64,000 bases of DNA from Faecalibacillus intestinalis (GTDB lineage: Bacteria; Bacillota_I; Bacilli_A; Erysipelotrichales; Coprobacillaceae): contig NZ_PYLQ01000002.1 of assembly GCF_003024685.1 (NCBI RefSeq), positions 137,062 to 201,061 on the forward strand, given 5' to 3'. Positions 1-7,790 of the stretch are shown one piece after another (position 1 is the first letter of the stretch; every line of letters starts with the position of its first letter). The notes below the pieces were generated by a model, which was given only the letters and a program-made list of their open reading frames with translations, did no database searches and was not told the origin of the DNA. Position numbers and translations under genes: made by a program.

Positions 1-1
1 T

Positions 2-109
2 TCTGATGATATTCGTAATCGTTTATCAGATTGTGCTAAAAGCATTACAGATATTGATTATGAAATGGAAGATATACATAATGAAGTCTTTGGGCATCAT
101 AAAATCTAA
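2..109 (+). CDS. C-terminal 35 residues of an unidentified protein
   Basis: The reading frame is open from the first full codon to TAA at 107-109 and encodes the tail of a protein that begins outside the window. The visible part is hydrophilic and acidic (ends GHHKI) with no motif I recognise. It is directly followed by a hairpin terminator, which supports a real gene end. Confidence 0.6.
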   Translation, partial: SDDIRNRLSDCAKSITDIDYEMEDIHNEVFGHHKI

Positions 110-135
110 AAGCTAACGCAAAACCGTTAGCTTTT
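108..135 (+). terminator. intrinsic terminator
   Basis: An 11-bp perfect stem (AAAAGCTAACG / CGTTAGCTTTT) with a 6-nt loop starts inside the stop codon of the partial gene. The 3' arm ends in four T, so the U-tract is short. Confidence 0.7.
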
Positions 136-328
136 ATCATATAATTATTTAATTAAAATAATAGCAAATTCCTGCTCTTTCACTTTTTCTACCTTTATCA
201 TATCATTTTCATCAGCATCATTATGTCAAAAAAATCGACCTCTTTATAGTGGACTATCTGTCCAATGACAACCTTTATATACCATGCTACTATCATTTAA
301 AGAAACAAAAGGAAAGGATGGTATTTTT

Positions 329-1309
329 ATGGTTGATTTGATTGAAAAAAATGAAGTTGTGCAGTTCAAAGATGGAAATTTTGTATTAGATATAAATGTC
401 TCTTCTAATGGTGAAACAGTATGGTTAACATTAGATCAAATGAGTAAGCTTTTTAACAAAAATAAGTCTACTATTTCTAGACACATAGCTAATATTTTTA
501 ATGAAAAAGAATTAGACGAAAAGAGTTCTGTTGCAAAAAATGCAACTCAACTAAAAAGATATGACCCTCGTACTAAGAAAGACAGAATCGCTGTAGTCGA
601 TGTTAATTATTACAATTTAGATGTTATTATCTCTGTAGGTTATATAGTTAAATCTAAACAAGGAATTCTTTTTAGAAAATGGGCTAATAGTATATTAAAA
701 GAATATCTTTTAAAAGGTTATGCTGTTAATGATCGTCATTTTCAAGATATTGATTACGTAACAACAATGCTTGATCAATATAGAAATGCAGGTGGACAAT
801 TACCGAGTAGTATTTCTATGTTAGAATTTCTAAAAGCTTATCAAAGAGGCTTTAAGATTCTTGATGATTATGATCATCATCATTTAGAGGTTCCTGTTGG
901 CCAAAAAGATACTTATGTTCTTCGTTATGATGAGTGTATAAATCTTATACATAATACGATGTTTGAAAATAGAGGAGATTTATTTTCTATTGAAAGAGAT
1001 GATTCTTTTAAAAGTAGTATTTCAACGATTTATCAAAGTTTTGGAGAGATTGATTTATATCCAACTTTAGAAGATAAAGCAAGTGCTTTACTGTATTTTA
1101 TTGTTAAAAATCATAGTTTTATTGATGGGAATAAAAGAATTGGAGCAACTATTTTTCTTTACTTCTTAAATCAGAACAATGCTCTTTATAAAAATGGTAA
1201 AGAAAGAATTAATAATGATGCTCTTGCTACTCTTACTATCCTTGTCGCAAGTTCTAGACCTGAAGATAAAGAAATTATGATACAACTTATCAAAACTATT
1301 ATTAAATAA
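329..1309 (+). CDS. RhuM/Fic fusion protein
   Basis: 326 residues. The N-terminal part (about 15-130) resembles the RhuM/KilA-like domain (VWLTLDQMSKLF...STISRHI). The C-terminal part is a Fic fold with the motif HSFIDGNKRIG at about 262-272. The core His, Phe and Arg positions are present, but the motif reads GNKR as in Doc-type proteins rather than GNGR. Fic proteins AMPylate or phosphorylate targets; the target here is unknown. The start at 329 is chosen because GGAAAGGA lies 10 nt upstream; an upstream ATG at 284 lacks such a site. No antitoxin partner is visible, so it may be self-regulated or solitary. Confidence 0.85.
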   Translation: MVDLIEKNEVVQFKDGNFVLDINVSSNGETVWLTLDQMSKLFNKNKSTISRHIANIFNEKELDEKSSVAKNATQLKRYDPRTKKDRIAVVDVNYYNLDVIISVGYIVKSKQGILFRKWANSILKEYLLKGYAVNDRHFQDIDYVTTMLDQYRNAGGQLPSSISMLEFLKAYQRGFKILDDYDHHHLEVPVGQKDTYVLRYDECINLIHNTMFENRGDLFSIERDDSFKSSISTIYQSFGEIDLYPTLEDKASALLYFIVKNHSFIDGNKRIGATIFLYFLNQNNALYKNGKERINNDALATLTILVASSRPEDKEIMIQLIKTIIK

Positions 1310-1313
1310 AAAA

Positions 1314-1339
1314 AATAAGGAATCGCTAGATTCCTTATT
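1314..1339. terminator. bidirectional terminator between RhuM-Fic and hsp20
   Basis: An 11-bp stem AATAAGGAATC / GATTCCTTATT with a GCTA loop sits between the two convergent genes. A-rich flank on the left gives a U-tract for the minus strand. It overlaps the last codons of hsp20. Confidence 0.7.
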
Positions 1340-1775
1340 CAATATAGATAGTAGAACTATTTTCTACTTGTTTCATATCTGCTTTTGGAACAGATAAACG
1401 AAGAACGCCACCTTCATATTTAGCTTTGATATCTTCTTTTGGAATATCTCCTAAATAGAAGCTTCTTGACATATTTCCAACATATCTTTCTTGTCGGATA
1501 TAATGTCCTTGTTCATCCTTTTCATCTTTATCCAATCCCTTACTTGTTGAAATTGTTAAATAACCATTTTCATAATTGATATTGATATCTTCTTTTTTAA
1601 AGCCTGGAAGATCAATATCTACTTCATAGGTATTATCTGTTTCCCTTACATCTGTTTTCATCATATTTCTTCCATGTTTTCCATATAATGGATTTTTCTT
1701 TCCAAAAAAATCTTTATCCATTTCATCAAAGAAATCATCAAATAAATTTTCTGTAAATAGACTAGGCATCATCAT
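1335..1775 (-). CDS. hsp20: small heat-shock protein Hsp20
   Basis: 146 residues, the usual length for bacterial sHsps. The alpha-crystallin domain runs from about 38 to 130 (VDIDLPGFKKEDI, GGVLRLSVPK) and the protein ends in a short IYIE tail with the C-terminal I-x-I-type anchor. It is an ATP-independent cytoplasmic holdase for unfolding proteins. Three ATG codons stand in tandem at the start; AAAGGGG upstream fits the first. Expression is expected to be HrcA-repressed, because a CIRCE element overlaps its promoter. Confidence 0.93.
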   Translation of the reverse strand: MMMPSLFTENLFDDFFDEMDKDFFGKKNPLYGKHGRNMMKTDVRETDNTYEVDIDLPGFKKEDININYENGYLTISTSKGLDKDEKDEQGHYIRQERYVGNMSRSFYLGDIPKEDIKAKYEGGVLRLSVPKADMKQVENSSTIYIE

Positions 1776-1883
1776 AAGTCATTACCCCTTTCAATCTTGA
1801 TACTTAGTTTTGCATCGTTGTTTCAAGCGGTGTTAACTTTGAAACTAGGTTCTTTATTAATCCCTTTCCTAATTTCTAAATAC

Positions 1884-1912
1884 ATTATAGTTCTTACTTT
1901 TAGCACTGTCAA
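1884..1912 (-). promoter_or_regulatory. hsp20 promoter
   Basis: On the minus strand there is a consensus TTGACA (1907-1912), 17 bp, and TATAAT (1884-1889). The -35 box lies within the spacer and inner arm of the CIRCE, so HrcA binding would block polymerase directly. All promoter bases are on the hsp20 side of the inserted element and are intact. Confidence 0.85.
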
Positions 1913-1926
1913 TAGGCGAGTGCTAA
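1900..1926. promoter_or_regulatory. CIRCE operator (HrcA site)
   Basis: TTAGCACTG-N9-GAGTGCTAA matches the CIRCE consensus (TTAGCACTC-N9-GAGTGCTAA) at 17 of 18 arm positions. The outer arm (1918-1926) is also the left core repeat of the inserted element, so the operator survives at the exact boundary of the insertion. Confidence 0.9.
1915..1926 (+). repeat. left core repeat (attL-like)
   Basis: GGCGAGTGCTAA. It pairs with GGTGAGTGCTAA at 13257-13268 (one mismatch) and contains the outer CIRCE arm of hsp20. Confidence 0.65.
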
Positions 1927-1943
1927 TTTTTTGTAAAAATTTT

Positions 1944-1970
1944 GTGAAGCCTTGATTTTACGGGCTTCAC
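1944..1970. repeat. left inner inverted segment of the element
   Basis: GTGAAGCC...GGGCTTCAC is itself a hairpin. Its right half resembles the reverse complement of 13189-13212, sharing the 12-mer TTTTACGGGCTT. Likely a recombinase or accessory binding site near the element end. Confidence 0.55.
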
Positions 1971-2011
1971 AGGAATTTTTCACTTGCTTTCGCACTCAAT
2001 TTTCTTGATTT

Positions 2012-2080
2012 GACCACATTTTTACGACAAATTCTTGGAAAAATATATTCGTCTGATTTTCTTACCACATTTTACGACAA
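2012..2080. repeat. left arm-type direct repeats
   Basis: Two related copies, GACCACATTTTTACGACAA (2012-2030) and TACCACATTTTACGACAA (2063-2080), recur at the right end (13116-13143) in the same orientation. The pattern fits arm-type binding sites of a tyrosine recombinase. Confidence 0.6.
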
Positions 2081-2091
2081 CGACTTATGGT

Positions 2092-2556
2092 TTATACCAC
2101 AGCAGGTACAGTTTCTGGCAGGTTCATTTTAGACATCTCATTCTCCACATGAGACTTCTCTGCAATATGATTGTAGACATTCATTGTGATCTGTGCATCT
2201 GAATGACCCATCACATACTGCATAACTTTGGGATTGACATTGTTCTCACCCAATCTGGCACATCCCGTATGACGAAGGGTATGCGATGAAATAGGAGACA
2301 TCAGCTCCGGCTCTCGGTTCTCTTCTTCTGCCAGTTTGCTTTCTTTCTTATTATAGGTATTGACAATATTTTTCAGAAAGCTGTTCACTCCCGCCGGCAT
2401 GATTGGACGTCCATGCTTTGTATTGAAGATGAATCCACTGCGTCCACCAATCTCCACATTACTCTGTAAACCAAGCATCAGGTTCAGCTCTCTCTGTTTA
2501 CGGAACGCATCATATACCATCTGTGTCATAGGAATGTCTCTGATTCCTGCATCCAT
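2092..2556 (-). pseudogene. tyrosine recombinase, C-terminal catalytic fragment
   Basis: 154 residues holding only the catalytic half of a phage/Tn916-type integrase: the early Arg region (DAGIRDIPMTQ), H-x-x-R box (SSHTLRHTGCARL) and the GHSDAQITMNVYNHI segment with the nucleophilic Tyr. The frame stays open upstream only to about 2612 and no arm-binding or core-binding domain exists. Its 5' end is joined to a different short gene. A normal integrase is about 380-400 residues, so this copy should be inactive. Confidence 0.85.
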
Positions 2557-2678
2557 TTTGGTTTCTGAATCATGGAAACAATATCCTTCATCACCTTGAG
2601 ATTACTAAACTTCTTGTTCATCTGTAAAAGCTGACCATCTATCTTTTTATGGATTTTTGTCTTCTTACTTTTCGCCAT
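2526..2678 (-). CDS. 50-residue lysine-rich protein at the integrase junction
   Basis: Starts MAKSKKTKIHKK and overlaps the integrase fragment in another frame. The last codons (KPKWMQESETFL) are integrase DNA read out of frame, so the natural C-terminus is probably lost at a junction near 2570. I do not recognise the family. It may be a remnant of a small element-borne gene. Confidence 0.35.
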   Translation of the reverse strand: MAKSKKTKIHKKIDGQLLQMNKKFSNLKVMKDIVSMIQKPKWMQESETFL

Positions 2679-2690
2679 CTTATGTTATCC

Positions 2691-3079
2691 TTAGAACTTC
2701 ACTACTTCCGGTTTATGTGTAAATGCTGAAAATGTAGCTGTCGTATTCTTAAAATAGAATACCTCTGTATTTCCATCATATGCTGAGTACATGTTCTTTA
2801 AAGATGGATAAGCATCAAGGACTGTCTTGCTTCTCTTCTATCATCTTCTACAAGTTCGCCTGCTACACGAAGCCACTCTCCATTCTTAAATGCACAGATT
2901 TCCACCTTTGGATTTGCATGAATCTGTTTTGAAACATCCTTCACCTTTCCGGTTTGAATATACAGTTTTCCTTCAAAAATATGTGCTGTTCCAAAAGGCC
3001 TTACCCTTGGTTGATCTCCTTCCACTGTTGCCAAATAATATGTTTCCGCTTCTTTTAAAAAATTTACTACTCGTTCCAT
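2691..3079 (-). pseudogene. pyridoxamine 5'-phosphate oxidase-like flavoprotein, frameshifted
   Basis: The first 80 residues (YYLATVEGDQPRVRPFG..., LYIQTGKVKDVSKQI) are a typical split-barrel FMN-binding domain. After EARQS the frame ends early, but the +1-shifted frame continues as LDAYPSLKNMYSAYDGNTEV and ends at 2691 with PEVVKF. A single indel near 2820 explains this. The intact protein would be about 130 residues, the normal size. Start at 3079 has AGGAGG upstream. Confidence 0.8.
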
Positions 3080-3118
3080 GGTATAAGCCTCCTGTTATTA
3101 AAATCTATCAATAAGAGA

Positions 3119-3140
3119 ATTATACCACTATTCCCCCCCC
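3119..3140 (-). promoter_or_regulatory. TATAAT box with a G8 tract in the promoter spacer
   Basis: On the minus strand TATAAT (3119-3124) precedes the split-barrel gene. Eight consecutive G (3133-3140) lie where the -10/-35 spacer should be, and no good -35 hexamer is visible. Length change of the tract would alter spacing. Confidence 0.4.
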
Positions 3141-3307
3141 TCCTTTTTTACCAAACACAGTACCATGCCTTCTACCTGTCTTCCTTTGGAAAATCTATCC
3201 TTCCCAATTGCATATTGTTACTCTCCCCACTTAACTGTTTATACTTATTTCAAGAAAAAGAGCATATGGATTTGATTCCATACACTCTATGATTGTAATC
3301 TTCATAC

Positions 3308-4819
3308 TTATTTTACAGTGTCAAAATATCCAATGATTCCAATGTATCCATCCTTCTTTAAAGGCGACCACAATGTATGCAATTTTATTCTATACATCTG
3401 ACTGTTATTTTCCACCGTCGCTTTTATCGTGGCAGATATTTCTTTATTTTGTACAGATGTCTGATGTAATAAAACACGAATACATTGAACATCTTCTTCA
3501 TTTACTCCAAATTCTTTAAACAAATTGAAATTCGGGTTATCTCTCTGACATAATATCTGATGTTCTCCATTTAATATAGTTAATTGACCTGAAACCGCAT
3601 TGTAATCAATCGAATTCTTGCCACTGTTCGATTTGAAGAAATCGATTTTTTCCTGCATGACCTTGACAAGACTCTGTGAATAAATCTGGTTCGGTAAGAA
3701 TTTATCGCTGAGTATTTCATTCGAAAGTCTCTGTATTTCATGATAATGTTTATTATCATCCATCTCTTTACCAGACATTTTTGAAAGCTGAATACTCAGT
3801 TCTTTCAAACACTTAAGGAGGATGGGATTAAATTGTCCGCATTGCCCATCCAGGATCATTTGAATCGCTGTGTCATGATCAAATGCTTTCTTATAACATC
3901 TTTCACTGGTAAGTGCATCATAAACATCAACAATCGATACCACCTGCGCACAGATTGGTATTTCTTCTCCTTTCAGGCCATCCGGATAGCCTTTTCCATC
4001 CCATCTTTCATGATGCCATCTGCAGATTTCCCATGCGGTATGTACCAGTCGATGATCTTGTGGAAAGTCCATATCCTTAATTATAGCTGCGCCAAGCTCA
4101 CTATGTTTTTTCATAATCTTAAATTCTTCATCAGTGAGTCTGCCTGGTTTATTCAATATTTCTTCCGGAATACGAATCTTACCAATATCATGAAGGGAAG
4201 AAGCAGTTGTAATCAAAGCAATATCTGCCTCTGTCAAAGGATAAGCATCTGTTACTTTTACCAGCTGTCTCAGCATCATCTCCGTTGCTGTTTTAATATG
4301 CAGAATGTGTTCTCTGCTCTCGCTATTACGAGATCCCAATATATTACTCATAATCTGGATCATGATATTATTATTTTCTTCTTTTTCGTAAACCTGATCA
4401 TAAACCACATTTATCAGATGCTTTTGGTTCATATAGAGGCCTAAGGTATTCTGAACTCTTTTCTTTACAATCACAGAATCAAACGGTCGTGTGATATAAT
4501 CTGTGATTCCCAGCTCATATGCCTTACGCATAGTATCAACAGCATCTTCAGAAGATATCATAATTACAGGAGTTTCAGCAATACATTGGCTTCTTTTCAT
4601 TATTTCCAAGACTTCAAAGCCATTCATCTGTGGCATATTGATATCTAAAAGCATCAGATCAATTCCAATATTTTCTCCTATCATCTGGATTGCCTGATTT
4701 CCATTTTCAGCTTCCAGATAATTATAAGTATCTCCAAGAATCTCCTTCAATATGTCTCTGTTTAAGTTTGAATCATCTACAATCAGAATTTTTTGTCTTT
4801 TATCCATATTTTTCATCAT
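3308..4819 (-). CDS. response regulator with HD-GYP c-di-GMP phosphodiesterase domain
   Basis: 503 residues. The receiver domain (about 8-125) has the acidic pocket (IVDDSN), phospho-Asp (LLDINMPQMNG) and the conserved Lys region. The HD-GYP domain (about 165-345) keeps HDIGKI, the HH motif (WHHERWDGKGYPDG) and VVSIVDVYDAL, so metal binding and c-di-GMP hydrolysis look intact. The remaining 150 residues form an unidentified, possibly PAS-like tail. It is last in the riboswitch-led operon and overlaps the preceding kinase stop by 4 nt (ATGA), so it is translationally coupled. It is the likely output of the two hybrid kinases. Confidence 0.92.
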   Translation of the reverse strand: MMKNMDKRQKILIVDDSNLNRDILKEILGDTYNYLEAENGNQAIQMIGENIGIDLMLLDINMPQMNGFEVLEIMKRSQCIAETPVIMISSEDAVDTMRKAYELGITDYITRPFDSVIVKKRVQNTLGLYMNQKHLINVVYDQVYEKEENNNIMIQIMSNILGSRNSESREHILHIKTATEMMLRQLVKVTDAYPLTEADIALITTASSLHDIGKIRIPEEILNKPGRLTDEEFKIMKKHSELGAAIIKDMDFPQDHRLVHTAWEICRWHHERWDGKGYPDGLKGEEIPICAQVVSIVDVYDALTSERCYKKAFDHDTAIQMILDGQCGQFNPILLKCLKELSIQLSKMSGKEMDDNKHYHEIQRLSNEILSDKFLPNQIYSQSLVKVMQEKIDFFKSNSGKNSIDYNAVSGQLTILNGEHQILCQRDNPNFNLFKEFGVNEEDVQCIRVLLHQTSVQNKEISATIKATVENNSQMYRIKLHTLWSPLKKDGYIGIIGYFDTVK

Positions 4820-6978
4820 CCCACCAATTTATGAATTACTTTTATCAGTAATTCCACATCAACAGGCTTAGCAACATGTTCATCCATCCCTGCTTCTTTT
4901 GCTTTTATTCTGTCCTCCGTGAACGCATTTGCTGTCATTGCAATGATCGGTATCTCCTTTGCATCCTCTCTGTCCAGAGACCTGATCATCTTTGCGGCTT
5001 CATAACCATCCATGACTGGCATCATAATGTCCATAAGAATGACATCAAATTCACCAGGTTCACTATTTCTGAACAGTTCAACAGCTTCCTGACCATCCCA
5101 GGCTTTTGTCAAGTCAGCACCTTCATTCTGAAGCACAAATTCGGTGATTTCCATATTCAGCTCATTATCTTCTGCCAGAAGAATATGCAGTCCCTTTATA
5201 GATTTTTCGGATGCATCCGTCTGTTCTTCACGTTTATCCGCATCCAGATCTATTTTAAATGGAACCCGAATCACAAATGTCGTCCCTACGCCTTTTTCAC
5301 TTTCAAAAGTAACGGTACCACCCATTTTCTCGACCAGTTTCTTTGTAATCGGCATTCCCAGACCTGTTCCTGTAAATTTCGTGCGGCTTCCGGTATGCTC
5401 CTGTGCAAATGGTTCAAAAATATGCTTCTGAAACTCATCTGTCATTCCGATTCCGGTATCCCGGCAGACAAATTCCATTATCGTCATTTCCGGCTGTTCG
5501 GATGGAATTTCCCTGCAGCTGATATAAATCTGTCCGTTTTCTCTGTTATATTTCACCGCATTCGACAGGATATTCATCATCACACGTTTCACATACATCG
5601 GGCTTCCAATAAGATCACGGTGTATGATTTCTTTTTTCTCCCATACAATCCGGATATTCTGTTCTGCAGCCATCTGCTCGATCACATTAAATACTTCCCT
5701 GAAAATACTGCTCAGATTAAATGGACTCTCTTCCAGAACAACTTCACCTGACTCAAGCTTACTCATATCCAGAACATCATTTACCAGTTCCAGCAACAGA
5801 TTGGAAGCCTCTTTCACCTTTGTCCTGTATTCCGTCTGCTTCTCCATATCATCTGCATAATGGTCTGCCATATTGACCATGCCTCGGATTCCATTGATCG
5901 GAGTCCGGATATCATGGCTCATACGTTGGAGGAACTCTGTTTTTGCCTCGTTGGCGGCTTCTGCCTTTTTTGCAGCTATTAATAGTTCTGCTTTATATTT
6001 TTCATCTTTTTCCTGTTCCAGTTTCTGATGTGCCCTCTTGGTTCTGTATGTCCAGAACCAGAATATACTGAACATCAGGAAATAAAGAAAAATGACACCT
6101 GCTACACTTAATGGAAGATCATGAAACACTTCTGTATCCGGAAGATATGCATAAATATAATAATCCCGCTGTTTCAGCATGATTCCGTAACATCCGCTTC
6201 CTTCATTCTTCAAGTGATAAATGTGCTGACTGTCTGTATGCTTTTTCATTGCCTGAACAACTTTGTTGTCAACCGTATTCTGCCCCAACAGGCTCTCATC
6301 GTTGCTGGCAACAACGATTCCCTCGTCTGCAACAATAATCGTTCCATCTTTCTGAGTACTATAACCATTTAAAAGACCCTGTATCGTCAAAGTATAGTTT
6401 CTGGCAAATTCCGGAGGTGTATAATAATAAACTGCAATGATACCCGGTGCATCTTTTCTGGCACAGGCTGCAATGTCGATATGTGACCCGTCTTCTCTGG
6501 TAAACCGTTCCGAATAGCTTCTTTCTTCATATCCGGTAAAATCCATGATAATATCTTTTTGCAGATACTCTGTAATCTCATTAGCCAGAGACTCATCCGT
6601 GCTGTATTCACAGTCCGTCTTTCCTTCTGCATCCAGTACAAGGATACCATCCACCCAGAGAGTCTGAAGATTTTCTTTCAGGAACTCCTGACTTAGCTGA
6701 CCGCCGTTTTCTATTTCCATGTCGATATTCGTACTCATCTGTCTGACACTTTCAATGGCACGGAGAAGACTTTTGGATTCCGAAGATTCATTATAATGGG
6801 TGTAGGTGGAACACTGCACTTTGACATAATTTACAATCTCTACCATTCTTTTCTCTGCTTCCGCTTTCTCCGCATGAAAGAAATAAAACAGAGAGACTGC
6901 TGCCACACAGATTCCAATCAGACCACCGATCAGCTGGATTCGTTTTTCTCTTTTCTTTCTCTTAATATCCAAGATCAT
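4816..6978 (-). CDS. hybrid sensor histidine kinase 1
   Basis: About 720 residues. One membrane segment near the N-terminus (LIGGLIGICVAAVSLFYFF), an extracellular sensor region of about 260 residues (Cache-like), a second membrane segment (VAGVIFLYFLMFSIFWFW), HisKA with MSHDIRTPINGI, HATPase_c with GTGLGM, and a C-terminal receiver with LMDIMMPVMDGYEAAK. The start at 6978 lies just after GGAGGTGG and overlaps the preceding lipoprotein gene by 17 nt; an upstream ATG at 7020 would overlap by 59 nt. Coupling to the solute-binding gene suggests that lipoprotein feeds this sensor. Confidence 0.9.
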   Translation of the reverse strand: MILDIKRKKREKRIQLIGGLIGICVAAVSLFYFFHAEKAEAEKRMVEIVNYVKVQCSTYTHYNESSESKSLLRAIESVRQMSTNIDMEIENGGQLSQEFLKENLQTLWVDGILVLDAEGKTDCEYSTDESLANEITEYLQKDIIMDFTGYEERSYSERFTREDGSHIDIAACARKDAPGIIAVYYYTPPEFARNYTLTIQGLLNGYSTQKDGTIIVADEGIVVASNDESLLGQNTVDNKVVQAMKKHTDSQHIYHLKNEGSGCYGIMLKQRDYYIYAYLPDTEVFHDLPLSVAGVIFLYFLMFSIFWFWTYRTKRAHQKLEQEKDEKYKAELLIAAKKAEAANEAKTEFLQRMSHDIRTPINGIRGMVNMADHYADDMEKQTEYRTKVKEASNLLLELVNDVLDMSKLESGEVVLEESPFNLSSIFREVFNVIEQMAAEQNIRIVWEKKEIIHRDLIGSPMYVKRVMMNILSNAVKYNRENGQIYISCREIPSEQPEMTIMEFVCRDTGIGMTDEFQKHIFEPFAQEHTGSRTKFTGTGLGMPITKKLVEKMGGTVTFESEKGVGTTFVIRVPFKIDLDADKREEQTDASEKSIKGLHILLAEDNELNMEITEFVLQNEGADLTKAWDGQEAVELFRNSEPGEFDVILMDIMMPVMDGYEAAKMIRSLDREDAKEIPIIAMTANAFTEDRIKAKEAGMDEHVAKPVDVELLIKVIHKLVG

Positions 6979-7777
6979 CCACCTCCAGATACTTCTGGGA
7001 ATCATCCAGATATTTTTCAATAATTTTCAGGGATGTGCCATCCTGCCGCATTTCTTCCAGCGTCTGGCTCATCTGCTCACAGATTCCTCTGTCATCATCT
7101 TTTGCAAAAGCGACACCTATTCCGGTGATCATCAGAGGCTCTTCCAGAATACGGAAGCTTACATCATAATCCTTCATATACTGAACAATAGATTCCTCGT
7201 GTGCTGCAACTGCATCTACATATCCTTTTCCCAGAAATGTATAGATCAGCTCCCTGTGTCCCAGGCTGATCAGATTGCCCAGTTTTGGGATTCTTTCATC
7301 CGTCCGGTTCAGAAAGATACCTTCCGGTTTGGTTGTTGACTGAACAGCCAGGTTCTTTCCCTCCAGGTCACTCAGTTTATAGATATCACTATTCTCATTT
7401 ACAGCGACCACCTGACGGCTTGCTATATATGGTCCCGCCCAGCGATAATCATCAAGACGCCCTTCCATGGAAAAACAGCCCATGATACAGTCAATCTCTC
7501 CGCTTTCCACCAGTTCTTTTTTCTTCTCCCAGTTGATCTGGACAACCTCCACCTGATATCCCATTCTTTTAAATGCTTCCGTAGCCAGTTCTACATCTAT
7601 GCCCGTCGGTACACCATCCTCATTCAGATAATTGTATGGTGGATAGTTGTCGCTGCCAAGCGTAATGACAGGCTTTTCGGTTTCTTCTTTCGTGTTATCT
7701 GTGTTTTTACACCCTGCCAGGGTGACTGCTAAAATTCCCGCAAGCAGAATGCCTGCAATCACTCTTTTTCCTTTCAT
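6962..7777 (-). CDS. family 3 solute-binding lipoprotein
   Basis: 271 residues with a lipoprotein signal (lipobox LAGC at about 19-22). It has the amino-acid-type periplasmic-binding fold (LGSDNYPPYNYLNEDGVPTGIDVELA, TTKPEGIF, YPD-like repeat of two lobes). Such proteins usually serve polar amino-acid ABC importers, but no permease or ATPase is encoded here. Its place between two hybrid kinases suggests a sensory role, presenting a ligand to one of them. The ligand cannot be told from sequence. Confidence 0.88.
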   Translation of the reverse strand: MKGKRVIAGILLAGILAVTLAGCKNTDNTKEETEKPVITLGSDNYPPYNYLNEDGVPTGIDVELATEAFKRMGYQVEVVQINWEKKKELVESGEIDCIMGCFSMEGRLDDYRWAGPYIASRQVVAVNENSDIYKLSDLEGKNLAVQSTTKPEGIFLNRTDERIPKLGNLISLGHRELIYTFLGKGYVDAVAAHEESIVQYMKDYDVSFRILEEPLMITGIGVAFAKDDDRGICEQMSQTLEEMRQDGTSLKIIEKYLDDSQKYLEVDDLGY

Positions 7778-7790
7778 TTTTCTTCTATCC

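Noticed and set aside
4876-6372. Long plus-strand reading frames opposite the hybrid kinases
   Set aside because: They mirror the codon pattern of conserved kinase genes, lack ribosome binding sites and encode no recognisable protein.
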